Of a DNA stretch of 64,000 nucleotides, positions 43,926-53,099 are shown one piece after another. The DNA lies in NCBI GenBank assembly GCA_003707065.3, contig PPXM03000004.1, positions 124,001 through 188,000 of the forward strand, in the 5' to 3' direction. The stretch comes from Trigonopsis variabilis (Eukaryota > Ascomycota > Trigonopsidomycetes > Trigonopsidales > Trigonopsidaceae). The position numbers were made by a program, and so were the translations under genes. The notes below the pieces were generated by a model. The model saw only the letters and a program-made list of their open reading frames with translations, did no database searches and was not told where the DNA came from. Numbering within the stretch: position 1 is the first letter of the stretch; each line of letters opens with the position of its first letter.

Positions 43926-46547
43926 TCAACTCACCAAACAGTCATGCAACCCCAACCCAAACATGACCTTTTCCACCTCTCGTTTGACCTGTGGCCAATC
44001 TGCCCGTCGCTGAATGAGTTCATATAGTTCTTCTGTCCGGAAAACACCTTCAAATCGTGCGCCATCACCAATTAGCTCACCAATAGCTTTAGCATCAGAC
44101 CCATCAATAAGAAATACTTGACCTAAAAAGCGTAGCGCCCGGAAATAAGGCAATAAAGGGCGCTGATGAAGAGATTCAATAAAAATATAATAATAATTTA
44201 AGTCACTTATCAACGTAGGAGCGCCATCAACACTTATAGTTTGAGTCTTGAGATGTTTACAGAGGGACGAAAAAAGGCGACGTCCAACTTCCTGCTGAAA
44301 GACGTCCAACACTGCCTTGTCCGTGGCGCCCACTAGCAAATTAATATGGGTACGTAGTAAAGAGACAACATCTTTTGCAGCTTGAGTCGGTCCAAGCTCA
44401 AAGGCTCCGTGATTGAGAGATACAAGTGAAGGATTGTAGTCACTTGCTAGCTGAGAAGTTCGCAAAATGAAATCCACTTGCGTCATGAGGACCTCAATAC
44501 CTCTATTAAGTCCCGCAGCCACATTTTCATCGAGCATCTGTTCGAATTTTCTTTTTTCTTTCAACGATGGGAGTAGAAAATCATCTTTATCGACGTATCG
44601 TTTGGCAATGAGCTCTTCTTGAAAGAACACGTCGATCATCTGTTGTATCATATCTCCTACATTGACGAGTTCCAGAAACGTACACAGTGGCTCCACTATA
44701 TCACCAGACTGAATATTTTTACCTCTCCGATAAAAGTCTTTAGGATCATACTCATTCAAGTGTTTAACTGCTTTCTCAAACCCAACACGAATATGCTTCA
44801 TACCCAGTTGTTCAATTAAGGTGATGAAAATATTCTCACAGAGCGTTTTCGCAGCCTTTCCTGTTCCTGAATCATCATCTTTAAGAATAAACACTGCCGT
44901 TCTATCTATAGCTTCACGTCCATGTTTGATCAAGTTAACTGCAACTTCGAGGCTGAACAAGAGCTTGATATTTTGCAGCTTGTTGTTCATAATAGCAATT
45001 TGAGCATCAAGTTCAGTCTGCGGAAGAGAAAGAGTCTGGTCAGGGTCAATTTCGCCTTGAAGTGAAATAGGAGTGCTAGGTAAGGAATCAAGGTTGAGGT
45101 TTGTCTTGGATTGAGCACGAGAGTCATCTTCAGGCTTGGGTGACGACAAACTGGGAGAAGCCTCCCGGAATTGCACAGATGAGACGACATTTGACATCGC
45201 TGATACTGGAACCAGAAGCACTTTGCGGAACGAAGCGAGGAAATCGACTTTGTCTTTTGTCCGATCAACGTTGCTTCGCAGCAATGATTCTGTAGCAGCT
45301 TCTTGCTTGTTGGTCTTATCTTGCCATTCATCCACGGCCTGTTGGCAATATTGAGAGTATTGCAGATCTTCCTGCTGCAGGAAGTCTTCAATAAAAGGAT
45401 CATACATCTCCCGGATAATTCTGAATGCTGAGTCCTTCAAAGTTCCTTTGCAATTCTCTCCATCAGGTAACCCACGGATAAAAGCCATTAAAAGCTGGTA
45501 AATCTCACAGATCGCATCTAAATATATGTCTTCGTTATACAGTTCACGTGTTCTATCAATGAAATGACCGATGCACGATTGTAATAGATCATCGACGATT
45601 TTGTCGATCAATCGCGACATAACGGGAGTCATTGGTCCAAAGACTGCATCGATATCTAACTGTTTTTTTGAGACATAATTGCTTAATCGACGTAAGTAGG
45701 CCTTTAAGTTGTCCATACTGGACTGATGCGATGAATTTTCAAACCAACCGTCGACATGAACATCAAATTCATCTAATTTTAATTGTGAAAAATAACTCTC
45801 AATTACTATTTCCGTTTCACCTAATATAATCAGGGCTCTAGCGCAGGGACTAGATGCTAGGAAGTCACCCGCCTTTAAGGAGTCATCGAACTCTTGAAAG
45901 GCGACTTGAGCAAATGTAGAACGACATTCATCCAGTCGTATTGAGCGCTCTTGAGCATCTAATGCATTCAAAGTATAATCAATATCTTTGAACTTTTCAA
46001 AAGCAACAAAACTTGAAGCTTGAACCTCACGATCAGGCCATTCTTTATAAAGCAAGTAATCGTGGTGCGACGGCGATACCAGATCATCATAAAATCTATA
46101 ACAGCAAGAATAAATCAATGCAAAATCAGCTTTAGCCAATGACGGAACATAGCGTACAGCTTGGTAAGATTCAATGGGAGACAGCTGCGCTGACCGCTGG
46201 TTCTGATCCGCGGCTTTATAGGTATCTTCAGCATATTCTAACATATCTAGCTCTTTCAGTTCCGAACTAATTCCTGTGAGATCAGTTCCCACGATTGGCC
46301 CTGGAGAACGCGTGATTTGTTGGACTCTTTCCAATGCTGCTTCGCGATGCTGTCGAGCTTTCGATTCATTCCATGCTCCTATAAGACGTAGAAGTTCAAC
46401 CCATCGCTCATCAGAATAAATTAAGCCCTTAAATTGATGGCAGACCCTAGCGCACCGAACCAGATCAGCCACGTCTAGATAGGAGAACGCATTGTTAAAA
46501 ACATCAATAGGAAGGCATAGCCTGCGTTCGACAAAAGGGTCGGACAT
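43926..46547 (-). CDS. RCY1: RCY1/recyclin F-box protein with Sec10-like domain
   Basis: An intronless 873-aa protein. An F-box at about 10-55 (LCLPIDVFNNAFSYLDVADL, then CARVCHQF) is followed by a long all-helical Sec10-like region (about 150-870), including FIDRTRELYNEDIYLDAI and LIKHGREAIDRTAVFIL. This F-box plus exocyst-Sec10-like architecture is specific to recyclin (yeast Rcy1, fission yeast Pof6). It functions in endosome-to-plasma-membrane recycling and at cell ends, with Skp1 bound through the F-box. The protein ends LGLHDCLVS, with no CAAX prenylation motif, unlike yeast Rcy1, which ends in one. Confidence 0.94.
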   Translation of the reverse strand: MSDPFVERRLCLPIDVFNNAFSYLDVADLVRCARVCHQFKGLIYSDERWVELLRLIGAWNESKARQHREAALERVQQITRSPGPIVGTDLTGISSELKELDMLEYAEDTYKAADQNQRSAQLSPIESYQAVRYVPSLAKADFALIYSCCYRFYDDLVSPSHHDYLLYKEWPDREVQASSFVAFEKFKDIDYTLNALDAQERSIRLDECRSTFAQVAFQEFDDSLKAGDFLASSPCARALIILGETEIVIESYFSQLKLDEFDVHVDGWFENSSHQSSMDNLKAYLRRLSNYVSKKQLDIDAVFGPMTPVMSRLIDKIVDDLLQSCIGHFIDRTRELYNEDIYLDAICEIYQLLMAFIRGLPDGENCKGTLKDSAFRIIREMYDPFIEDFLQQEDLQYSQYCQQAVDEWQDKTNKQEAATESLLRSNVDRTKDKVDFLASFRKVLLVPVSAMSNVVSSVQFREASPSLSSPKPEDDSRAQSKTNLNLDSLPSTPISLQGEIDPDQTLSLPQTELDAQIAIMNNKLQNIKLLFSLEVAVNLIKHGREAIDRTAVFILKDDDSGTGKAAKTLCENIFITLIEQLGMKHIRVGFEKAVKHLNEYDPKDFYRRGKNIQSGDIVEPLCTFLELVNVGDMIQQMIDVFFQEELIAKRYVDKDDFLLPSLKEKRKFEQMLDENVAAGLNRGIEVLMTQVDFILRTSQLASDYNPSLVSLNHGAFELGPTQAAKDVVSLLRTHINLLVGATDKAVLDVFQQEVGRRLFSSLCKHLKTQTISVDGAPTLISDLNYYYIFIESLHQRPLLPYFRALRFLGQVFLIDGSDAKAIGELIGDGARFEGVFRTEELYELIQRRADWPQVKREVEKVMFGLGLHDCLVS

Positions 46548-46895
46548 GCCCTTTGCTTGATATCGAACTTTGGCTAATAATTCATACAGTGAACGTCAAT
46601 AGTAACGAAAGAATTTTTAATTCTCGTTCACCACGGTCGCCCTTGAAGAGAGGTTGGCTTGCACGTAGCAACCAACGATTGCCTTTCGCTCATTTCATAC
46701 TCCGATTTGACCGGCGAACCTAAAAGCATTCTTTGAAGCACATAGTCTAGTGGGAGTGCTATAATTTTTCAGATATGCGATGTTGCTTCCCACAGGAATC
46801 ATAAGTCTTTTATTCATCGTGAACCTGTGACTGCTACATATAGATCCCAATCTTGCACCGGTTTAATATATGGTACTAATCTGATAGACAAAAGA
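46548..46895. other. Intergenic region between RCY1 and BIG1
   Basis: About 350 nt holding the RCY1 promoter and BIG1 3'UTR. No gene supported. Confidence 0.5.
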
Positions 46896-47831
46896 CTATT
46901 CAGTCTTGGTTAACTTTGCGACGTTATTGTCGAACGAATGATAGGAGATTTGGAGATTGGCAATGGCTTTGAGAGCGACGGCCAGAACGGCAAGTAAAAA
47001 AAAAGCAGCCACGTAGCCCATGTAGATACCTGAAGTAAAAAACTGGTAATGAGTAAAAAGGCCTCCTTTAGATGATTGGGGGGAAGCTCTCTTGAACTTG
47101 TTGGCGGACGGCCGCGAGCGATAGACAACTTCTCGTCCTGAAGTGGAATCAAGAGGAGATGAGGTATATATAACAATGAAGTCGTCTGAGTCAAGATATG
47201 AGACAACGGAGTGGACCAAATCATCTAGGTCTTAGCCAATTACTCGGTTCTGGCGTTTCTTACCATTGTCTTTCAATAGAGCCTCCCTGTCGGCCATATT
47301 CTCAGGAAGAGGATCAAATTCAAACGTAATGACTTTCTTTCCTGTTTTACCGAAGGCAGGAAAGGATCGAGCTGCTAGTCAGATGCCTTCTCTAAACCTT
47401 GGACTTACTCGTAGTATCGACGACATAATGCTCTGGTGCACATGCTTTACTTATTGCCAGTTTAAAGTCATCTAAATTAACTTCGGGCTCCGTATTTCGA
47501 GAAATGAAAGCATAGGGAACATTTTCAAGTTGACGATGCAAAAACAGTGAAGACGACAATTCTTCTAAGTCGCTCGAATGTAATGTGGGTTGATGAATAA
47601 GGATGAAATTGTCAGCTAAGCAATGATCACCCAAGAAATCAACTATGGAAGAGATCTCCTGTGACGAAGCATAGAATTTATCCTCTCGGTTATTGGGAGT
47701 TCCAAGGGAACTAGGGGTCAGCAAAAATCACAATCACAAACGCACCTTGAAGAAGAGTAGATAATAAGAGGCGAAAGGTTCTGGAAACCTAGAGCAGTTG
47801 CTGCCAGACACAATAGACCCAGGCCTCTCAT
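46896..47831 (-). CDS. BIG1: BIG1-family ER membrane protein (V-ATPase/glucan related)
   Basis: The protein is 275 aa from exons 47746-47831, 47409-47710, 47264-47374 and 46896-47224. Introns are 35, 34 and 39 nt. The signal peptide is MRGLGLLCLAATALG. A lumenal domain with LADNFILIHQPTL and YAFISRNTEPEV follows, then one C-terminal membrane helix (TSGIYMGYVAAFFLLAVLAV) and a short cytosolic tail. The segment before and in the helix (HYQFFTSGIYMG) is the family signature shared with BIG1/Voa1 and animal Ac45. These proteins assist V-ATPase assembly, and in yeast BIG1 loss reduces beta-1,6-glucan. An in-frame ATG 66 nt upstream exists, but the chosen one gives a clean signal peptide. Confidence 0.85.
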
Positions 47832-48262
47832 ATTAGTATTGCGGTATCGTGATGCAGCCAGTCGAGTAGCAACCAGGGAGTAATAGCGTTGGAACATGGT
47901 CCCCAGATTACGTACGCGAACGACACCGAATATTGTGTATTTTTAGCCAATTGATCCTCATTAAAGTAACAGCCTTACTATTTACACGATTATTGAACCC
48001 TCAAGTCAGAAAAACAGTGATCACGAAGGGTCTGCATGAAGCAGACAGTTCTATTGCTACGACGGCCTAGGCATTTCATAACCGTATTTAGTATTGGATA
48101 ACCTTATACAACCGAAAAATCATATTAGCAAATAGATGGACCATTTTAAGGCCGGTCAATCCTTCTCTCAAAATGCGCCAGATCATGTGTAAATTGTCAT
48201 CATAAATCACGAGAGGAAGTACACTCAGTCCTCGCCTCCCAGATATCATCATTCTATTATTC
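47832..48262. other. Intergenic region between BIG1 and the securin candidate
   Basis: About 430 nt. An open frame at 48088-48315 on the minus strand lacks coding character. Nothing else recognised. Confidence 0.5.
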
Positions 48263-49063
48263 TTAAAAATGGCGACTTCTTGGGTTAGAAGACTTCCCCT
48301 TCTGAGACATTTCAATCCTTTGCCTTTGTTTTCGAGTCTCCTCCATCCGATATCTGGCTGAAGCTGTCAAGTGCATAAAGCTTTTCGGTACTCTGTGAGG
48401 GGTTCTAGTTGCTTCCTCGTCCTTTAGAAATTCTGGCTTTTCAAGGATAGGTTCATCATCTGACGGGAACTCGTACTCGCGATCACTATCAGATCCCTGC
48501 AATTTGAGTAATCGCTCAATTTCTTTATCAAGTTCTGGGCATTCAGGATAAGATACGCAACGATCCAAATCCAGTTTGTGGTCAACAAAAGGCATATACT
48601 CGATTTCGGGAAACTGAGAACCTGGTGCGTCTTCGGCTATAAGTCTTGCCAGCTCCTGCCGCCTTCTCGCTCCATCATCTATTTTCTCGTCTATCGTCGT
48701 GCTATATTTATGATGAAGGCTAGGAGTCAAACTATTCAGTCTCTTGGGAGACCCCCCTGCTAAACTCCTTCCGCTCGTTAAGGGAGCTTTAAGAACCGGC
48801 GCAGCTTGATTCAAGTCATTCTTCTTAGCCGTTCCAAAAGCCCGCTGCTGTATATTTAGATCTTTTCCTCCAAGAGGTACTCGTTTAGGACCTGGTGTGT
48901 CAGTTGTCAGTTCAATATCAATATATCTACCTATTGGCGTCGCAAAACTTGCAGGATCTACCGTCTGTGGATTCTTGCCACCTTTGGTAGCAAAAATGTC
49001 AACATTTTCATCGCGAAGTTTTCTTCTCCGTGGAGTCTTTGTGGGATTTGCCCCGATATTCAT
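48263..49063 (-). CDS. Securin-like protein (candidate separase inhibitor)
   Basis: An intronless 266-aa, largely disordered protein. A destruction box lies at the N-terminus: RRRKLRDEN, with R13-x-x-L16 and N20. Next is KRVPLGGKDLN, resembling the KRAPLG-type segment of fission yeast Cut2. Ser/Pro-rich sequence (SPKRLNSL) follows, then PEIEYMPFVDHKLDLD, closely resembling the DIEYMPP segment of Cut2 that plugs separase. A downstream acidic part and a basic C-terminus complete it. Securins diverge fast and are recognised mainly by these features: N-terminal degron, EIEYxP pseudosubstrate and size of 260-400 aa. All are present here. Sequence upstream of the ATG is in frame for nine more codons up to a possible splice acceptor, so a small first exon may exist. 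Confidence 0.62.
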   Translation of the reverse strand: MNIGANPTKTPRRRKLRDENVDIFATKGGKNPQTVDPASFATPIGRYIDIELTTDTPGPKRVPLGGKDLNIQQRAFGTAKKNDLNQAAPVLKAPLTSGRSLAGGSPKRLNSLTPSLHHKYSTTIDEKIDDGARRRQELARLIAEDAPGSQFPEIEYMPFVDHKLDLDRCVSYPECPELDKEIERLLKLQGSDSDREYEFPSDDEPILEKPEFLKDEEATRTPHRVPKSFMHLTASARYRMEETRKQRQRIEMSQKGKSSNPRSRHF

Positions 49064-49562
49064 CGTGGTTAATGGAGCGATGTTTATCTGTGACCTAGAA
49101 GAGAGAGGTCAGCTAGTCCTTAGCAACGTGACAATACGAGCTCTGAAAGCATGGTCTCGACTAAGCAGTAAAAGAGAACATTTTCTTAATCCCGCGCCTG
49201 GAAAACTTTCAATCTCTTAGACAGTTTGCAGTCTTTCTTTAGCTCCAGTATTCATTATCTTGCATTTGTTTGTCACAGGAAGAAAGCTACTCAATTTATG
49301 CTGTTTCGAGTCGTTGCAGACACTTAGCCTTATCTCTTTGAGAAAGCAGACTTACTCCTCCAAATCCAATTGCAAACAAAATAAATCCTAGGCCCAGTGG
49401 AAGCAATTTTGAAACTCGTCTTCGTCGGGATTTTTTCTCCTTGATAGAGATCAAATTCTCCCCAGCGCTTATGTAACATTCCCCAACCGGCGACTACAAG
49501 ACAGCTACGGCCCCCAGCCAAAGACTCTCAATTCAACCCCCTGGATCAGCCGTCTGCAAATA
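49064..49562. other. Intergenic region between securin candidate and tropomyosin
   Basis: Divergent 500-nt region. The minus strand at about 49300-49490 holds a frame with a basic segment followed by a hydrophobic stretch (LLPLGLGFILFAIGFGG) ending at a GTAAGT. It has no in-frame ATG, so only a possible small membrane protein is noted. Confidence 0.4.
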
Positions 49563-50467
49563 ATGGATAAGTTAAAGGAGGTAAGTCTAGAGCAGCAACC
49601 TAATTCAATACACTGCACTATTGATTAATCACTTCTTTGAACACACTTTACGTGATTATCTTTTACTGGCTCATTGCTAATTGGTCCAATCTCCCTGAGG
49701 TCGCCCCTTGTCATGTCGTGGCTTGATAGGTTTAATTAGGTTCAATGTCCCTTGATCCATGATCTCTATCCAATCATTTGTCTACTGATTAGGTGGAACC
49801 GATCATGTTTATTAAAAGTGGTTTTCTCCTAACCTATTTGGAACAAAGGACTTGGAATGAGAGTGAGACTAATAAGCGCGATCGACCTCAGTGAAATGTA
49901 TCTTGTAATGGGCCAATTAATTATTTCCTTGTTTATTATAGTTGACACTTTAAAAGGAATCTTCAGTTTCTCGCTTCCGGCGTGGTTACTAATGTTTAGA
50001 AAATCAGCGCTCTTCGGTTAGAGGCAGATGCTGCCAATGAAAAGGCGGAGGAGAACCAGACCAAGATCAAAGAATTGGAGCAGGATAATCTTTCAAAAGA
50101 ACAAGAGATCACCTCTCTTACTCATAAGGTCTCTGTTCTTGAGGCTGAGGTCGAGAAGCTTGAGGAGCAATTGGCTGAAGCCAAGACTCAAGCTGCCGAT
50201 TCAGCTGCACATGGCTCTGAAAATGAATCGCTGACTCGTAAGGTGGAAAGTCTTGAATCCGAATTGGAAGAAACCGACTCTCGACTGAAGGAGACCACCG
50301 AGAAACTCCGACAGACTGATGTTAAGGCTGAAGAGGCCGAGCGCAAGATTACCAATTTGGAACAAGAGGTCACATCGTGGGAGACTAAGTATGAAGAAAT
50401 GGCTGCCAAGTACGCCACTGCCAAGGCCGAATTGGATGAAATCAATGCCCAATTAGAAAGTATGTAA
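49563..50467 (+). CDS. cdc8: Tropomyosin
   Basis: The protein is 161 aa from exons 49563-49580 and 50000-50467. Exon 1 encodes MDKLKE and exon 2 begins KISALRLEADAANEKAEENQ. The length is identical to fission yeast Cdc8 and the whole protein is an uninterrupted coiled coil with heptads. The segment SRLKETTEKLRQTDVKAEEA is almost the family consensus, and the end AELDEINAQLESM aligns with the Cdc8 C-terminus. It copolymerises along formin-made actin filaments in the cytokinetic ring and cables. The intron is 419 nt, ten times the local norm. Its ends (GTAAGT, TACTAAT near TTTAG) are canonical. Confidence 0.94.
49581..49999 (+). other. Unusually long (419 nt) first intron of tropomyosin
   Basis: Flanked by GTAAGT and ACTAATGTTTAG. 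The body is AT-rich, with a palindrome ATTGGTCCAAT containing an inverted CCAAT box near 49679-49689. No open frame of note. It may carry enhancer sequence, a small RNA or an alternative start. Confidence 0.7.
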
Positions 50468-50611
50468 TAGTCTTTTAAACCATTCTACGGGGATTGTATT
50501 TAGACAACAAGAAAATTATCTCAATCTTTGTATTCTCTAATCCTATGCTCCAGCCCGCAAGTTTCGTACCCTTCATGATTCCAGTCTTGGACACTCCATA
50601 TTATAACTCGT

Positions 50612-51760
50612 CTAATCCTGTGAGTGATTTCTAGATGTGTCCGACAGGAACGACGGTAACTCATGTCCATCAAAGAGATCATTAAGAATTGCACTCGGCG
50701 CTCGCGGTTTCATAGATCGGCGTGAGCCTGATTGACTAGCACTAAACGTTGTCTGAGAAAGGGGACGGCTTGTCCCGTGGAGAGTGTAGGGGCTTGAAAG
50801 ACTTGCTTGAGAAATAGGTCTCGGTAGGGCGTAAGGCGGAGTGATATTCGATTGAGAAGTGGGCCTCGGCAACACGTGAGAGGGAGTCATGCTTGACTGA
50901 GAAATCCGTCTTGGAGCCGAAAGATAGGAAGGAGTAGAATTCAGCGAAAGATCTCTTAACTCGGTGCCCCCTCTCCAATCTAGTGGGGCTGTATATTGGC
51001 CATTATCTGGAAGATAGAAACTGCTCGGCCTATACATACTCGACGCGTCAGAGCTTTTTGGTCTAGATACTGATAATGGAGGACGTAAAGGAGACTCTTC
51101 AAACGAGAAGGTATGGACTAGAGACTGTCTATTGGGTGCTGAAATATTCCGTTCTTGAGACTCATCTGACCTCGTCGATGGTAAACTGAGTCTTGATGAG
51201 TTGACAAATGTTCCAGACTTCTCACTTTCATCTTGAGCAATAGGATAAGTCTGCTGGCTATAAGTATAGCCTTGGTTCAATAATAACGCAGTAGCATCCT
51301 TTTCTTCTCTTCTTATCTCTTTTCGAACCGTAAACCATCTAGCAATCAGCCAAGCAATAATTACTACTAATATTCCTAGCAAAATCGATCCCAGTGCAAT
51401 AAACACCGTGCCTTCTGGATACTTTGAATCGGTCACTAAAGGACTGCCTGAAGGCGGTATGGTGGGAGTGAAATCATAACTTGAAGTCGTCGAACTAGCC
51501 ACACTTGATGTAGTACTCGTGCTTGTAGTAAGTTTAGGGAGATCCGCCTTAGTAGTTGTGGTAGAATCATTTGTAGTCTCAGTAGTAGTAGTCGTCTTTT
51601 CAGTACTTGTAGACTCTTTTTCACTGGTGGAGGTCGCTTTCTCGGTCGTAGTGGTCTCTTTCTCAGCAGTAGTGGTCTCTTTCTCAGTAGTAGTAGTCTC
51701 ACCAGCCAAAATATGAGCTGCCAGTATCATGACAGTCATCCAGGCACTGATTAATTTCAT
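50612..51760 (-). CDS. Single-pass Ser/Thr-rich membrane protein (Prm5/Csi2-like)
   Basis: An intronless 382-aa protein. The signal peptide is residues 1-19. A Ser/Thr-rich ectodomain with tandem TTTEKE-type octads occupies about 20-60. The segment YPEGTVFIALGSILLG leads into one membrane helix at 119-140. The cytosolic tail is about 240 aa, Ser/Pro-rich and basic near the membrane (RWFTVRKEIRREEKD). The tail contains four diverged copies of an 18-residue unit, R-x-x-SQ-x-x-x-x-P, at about 293-350. The PEGTVFIALG juxtamembrane signature and layout match the fungal family of yeast Prm5, Ynl058c and Csi2, cell-surface or vacuolar glycoproteins tied to cell-wall stress and chitin. The extracellular repeats are likely O-mannosylated. 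Confidence 0.78.
   Translation of the reverse strand: MKLISAWMTVMILAAHILAGETTTTEKETTTAEKETTTTEKATSTSEKESTSTEKTTTTTETTNDSTTTTKADLPKLTTSTSTTSSVASSTTSSYDFTPTIPPSGSPLVTDSKYPEGTVFIALGSILLGILVVIIAWLIARWFTVRKEIRREEKDATALLLNQGYTYSQQTYPIAQDESEKSGTFVNSSRLSLPSTRSDESQERNISAPNRQSLVHTFSFEESPLRPPLSVSRPKSSDASSMYRPSSFYLPDNGQYTAPLDWRGGTELRDLSLNSTPSYLSAPRRISQSSMTPSHVLPRPTSQSNITPPYALPRPISQASLSSPYTLHGTSRPLSQTTFSASQSGSRRSMKPRAPSAILNDLFDGHELPSFLSDTSRNHSQD
51560..51706. repeat. Tandem 24-nt repeat coding for Thr/Glu octads
   Basis: About five imperfect 24-nt units in the ectodomain of the Prm5-like protein (ETTTTEKE, TTTAEKE, TTTTEKA, TSTSEKE, STSTEK). Such coding minisatellites in wall proteins change copy number between strains. 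Confidence 0.75.
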
Positions 51761-52216
51761 TCTTTAGTCACTCGAGCTCCCACGACTCAGACTTGAAACA
51801 AAAGGGAACGTAGAAAACAAAGGATACCTGAGGTAATGAGTGAAAATTTCCGATCTCACGAAAGATAAACGAAAGAATGAATGATGGTACTGATTTCCCC
51901 TAACGAATGTGTGACAACCCGACGAGGCTAGGACAAAGAAAGTTCGAACAAGGGGGGATGATATCGTCTCGAGAACCCCTGGCGTTGAAATGCGACGTGA
52001 ATTTTTGACCTTATTACCGAAAGAGGCAAATTGGGAGAAATGAAAGTAAGCGCTACACTCTCGGGCAAGGCGAGATACAAAAATAGACCAAAAAAATCTC
52101 TGAATCAGTATAGTTGCTTAGCAGTCCAAACAAATAATGACAAAGCGCATCGACCATAAGGATAGTATACACGTGGAGCTAGAATAGCGACCTTTCGCAA
52201 AGTAGAGTCACAAACA
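51761..52216. other. Intergenic region between Prm5-like gene and FCF1
   Basis: About 455 nt; promoter of the Prm5-like gene and 3'UTR of FCF1. No gene seen. Confidence 0.5.
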
Positions 52217-52822
52217 TCAATGGGGAGTAGGCAATCGTTCAATGACATAAGAATGAGAGCCCACACTCATTAGTGGAACACCGGGGATCTTTCTTATCCG
52301 CCGCTTTAAATCGGCATCATTTGTAGCGACAATATAACATTTATGTTGCATCACCCGATGTACAATGCAGTCATCTGCATAGGTCCCTTTATGAGAGCAC
52401 TTTAACCGTTGGAATCTCGGATCTCGGGCCATCTTTAATGCTATTCTATACCGGTGCCCTAGTTTCTCAAGCTCAGCCATCACACAGTCGGTTATAGTAG
52501 GAATGCATTTGGCATAAAGACAGTCCATCATTCCTTGAACAAGATCGATCTTTTTCTGAATCGAAAAGTTGAAGAAGTTGGTATCGACAAGAACTTGATA
52601 TGGAGGCGTTAAACTTTGATTATACTGAAAAAATAAGGCTGATGACACCTGAGGAACTTCTTGAACGAGCTCTTCATCCTTCTTCACTGGTGCTGGCTTA
52701 TCTTGATTTTTCTTTCTAATAAATTAGTACCACCACATATATATCACTCACAGTCGCGCATCTTTCGAACTTAAAACTCGTTTAACAGCTGCAAACTTCC
52801 TCTGCTTCTTGGCTTTGCCCAT
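52217..52822 (-). CDS. FCF1: FCF1/UTP24 PIN-domain endonuclease of the SSU processome
   Basis: The protein is 189 aa from exons 52752-52822 and 52217-52715. The intron is 36 nt with TACTAATT. The N-terminus MGKAKKQRKFAAVKRVL is the family start. The PIN domain has acidic residues in YQVLVDTNFFNFSIQ, DCVMAELEKLG, HKGTYADDCIV and VATNDADLKRRIR. The tail is PGVPLMSVGSHSY. Fcf1/Utp24 cleaves pre-18S rRNA at sites A1 and A2. The PIN aspartates needed for catalysis appear present, so the enzyme is probably active. Confidence 0.97.
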
Positions 52823-53099
52823 ATTGTGTCGAAAATTTTCTTTCTCCCAACGCTACTCTGCGGTTGTCGGGACAAAGCAAATAATCGTTACCTGACGGGG
52901 AACCAAAAAGGAGCTGTTAATATTTCGCAACGACAGAAAAAGGGGAAAATGAGAAAATACGGCATCTCGCACCATTAATGTTGCCATGCAGTATGTTGTA
53001 GGCATGTCAGTAGATGATATATTTCATTTGCATACGGTGACGCTTACAGCAGTATCATGTATTCTTATTTTCGCACTCTATTTCACTCAGCGACCCTTT

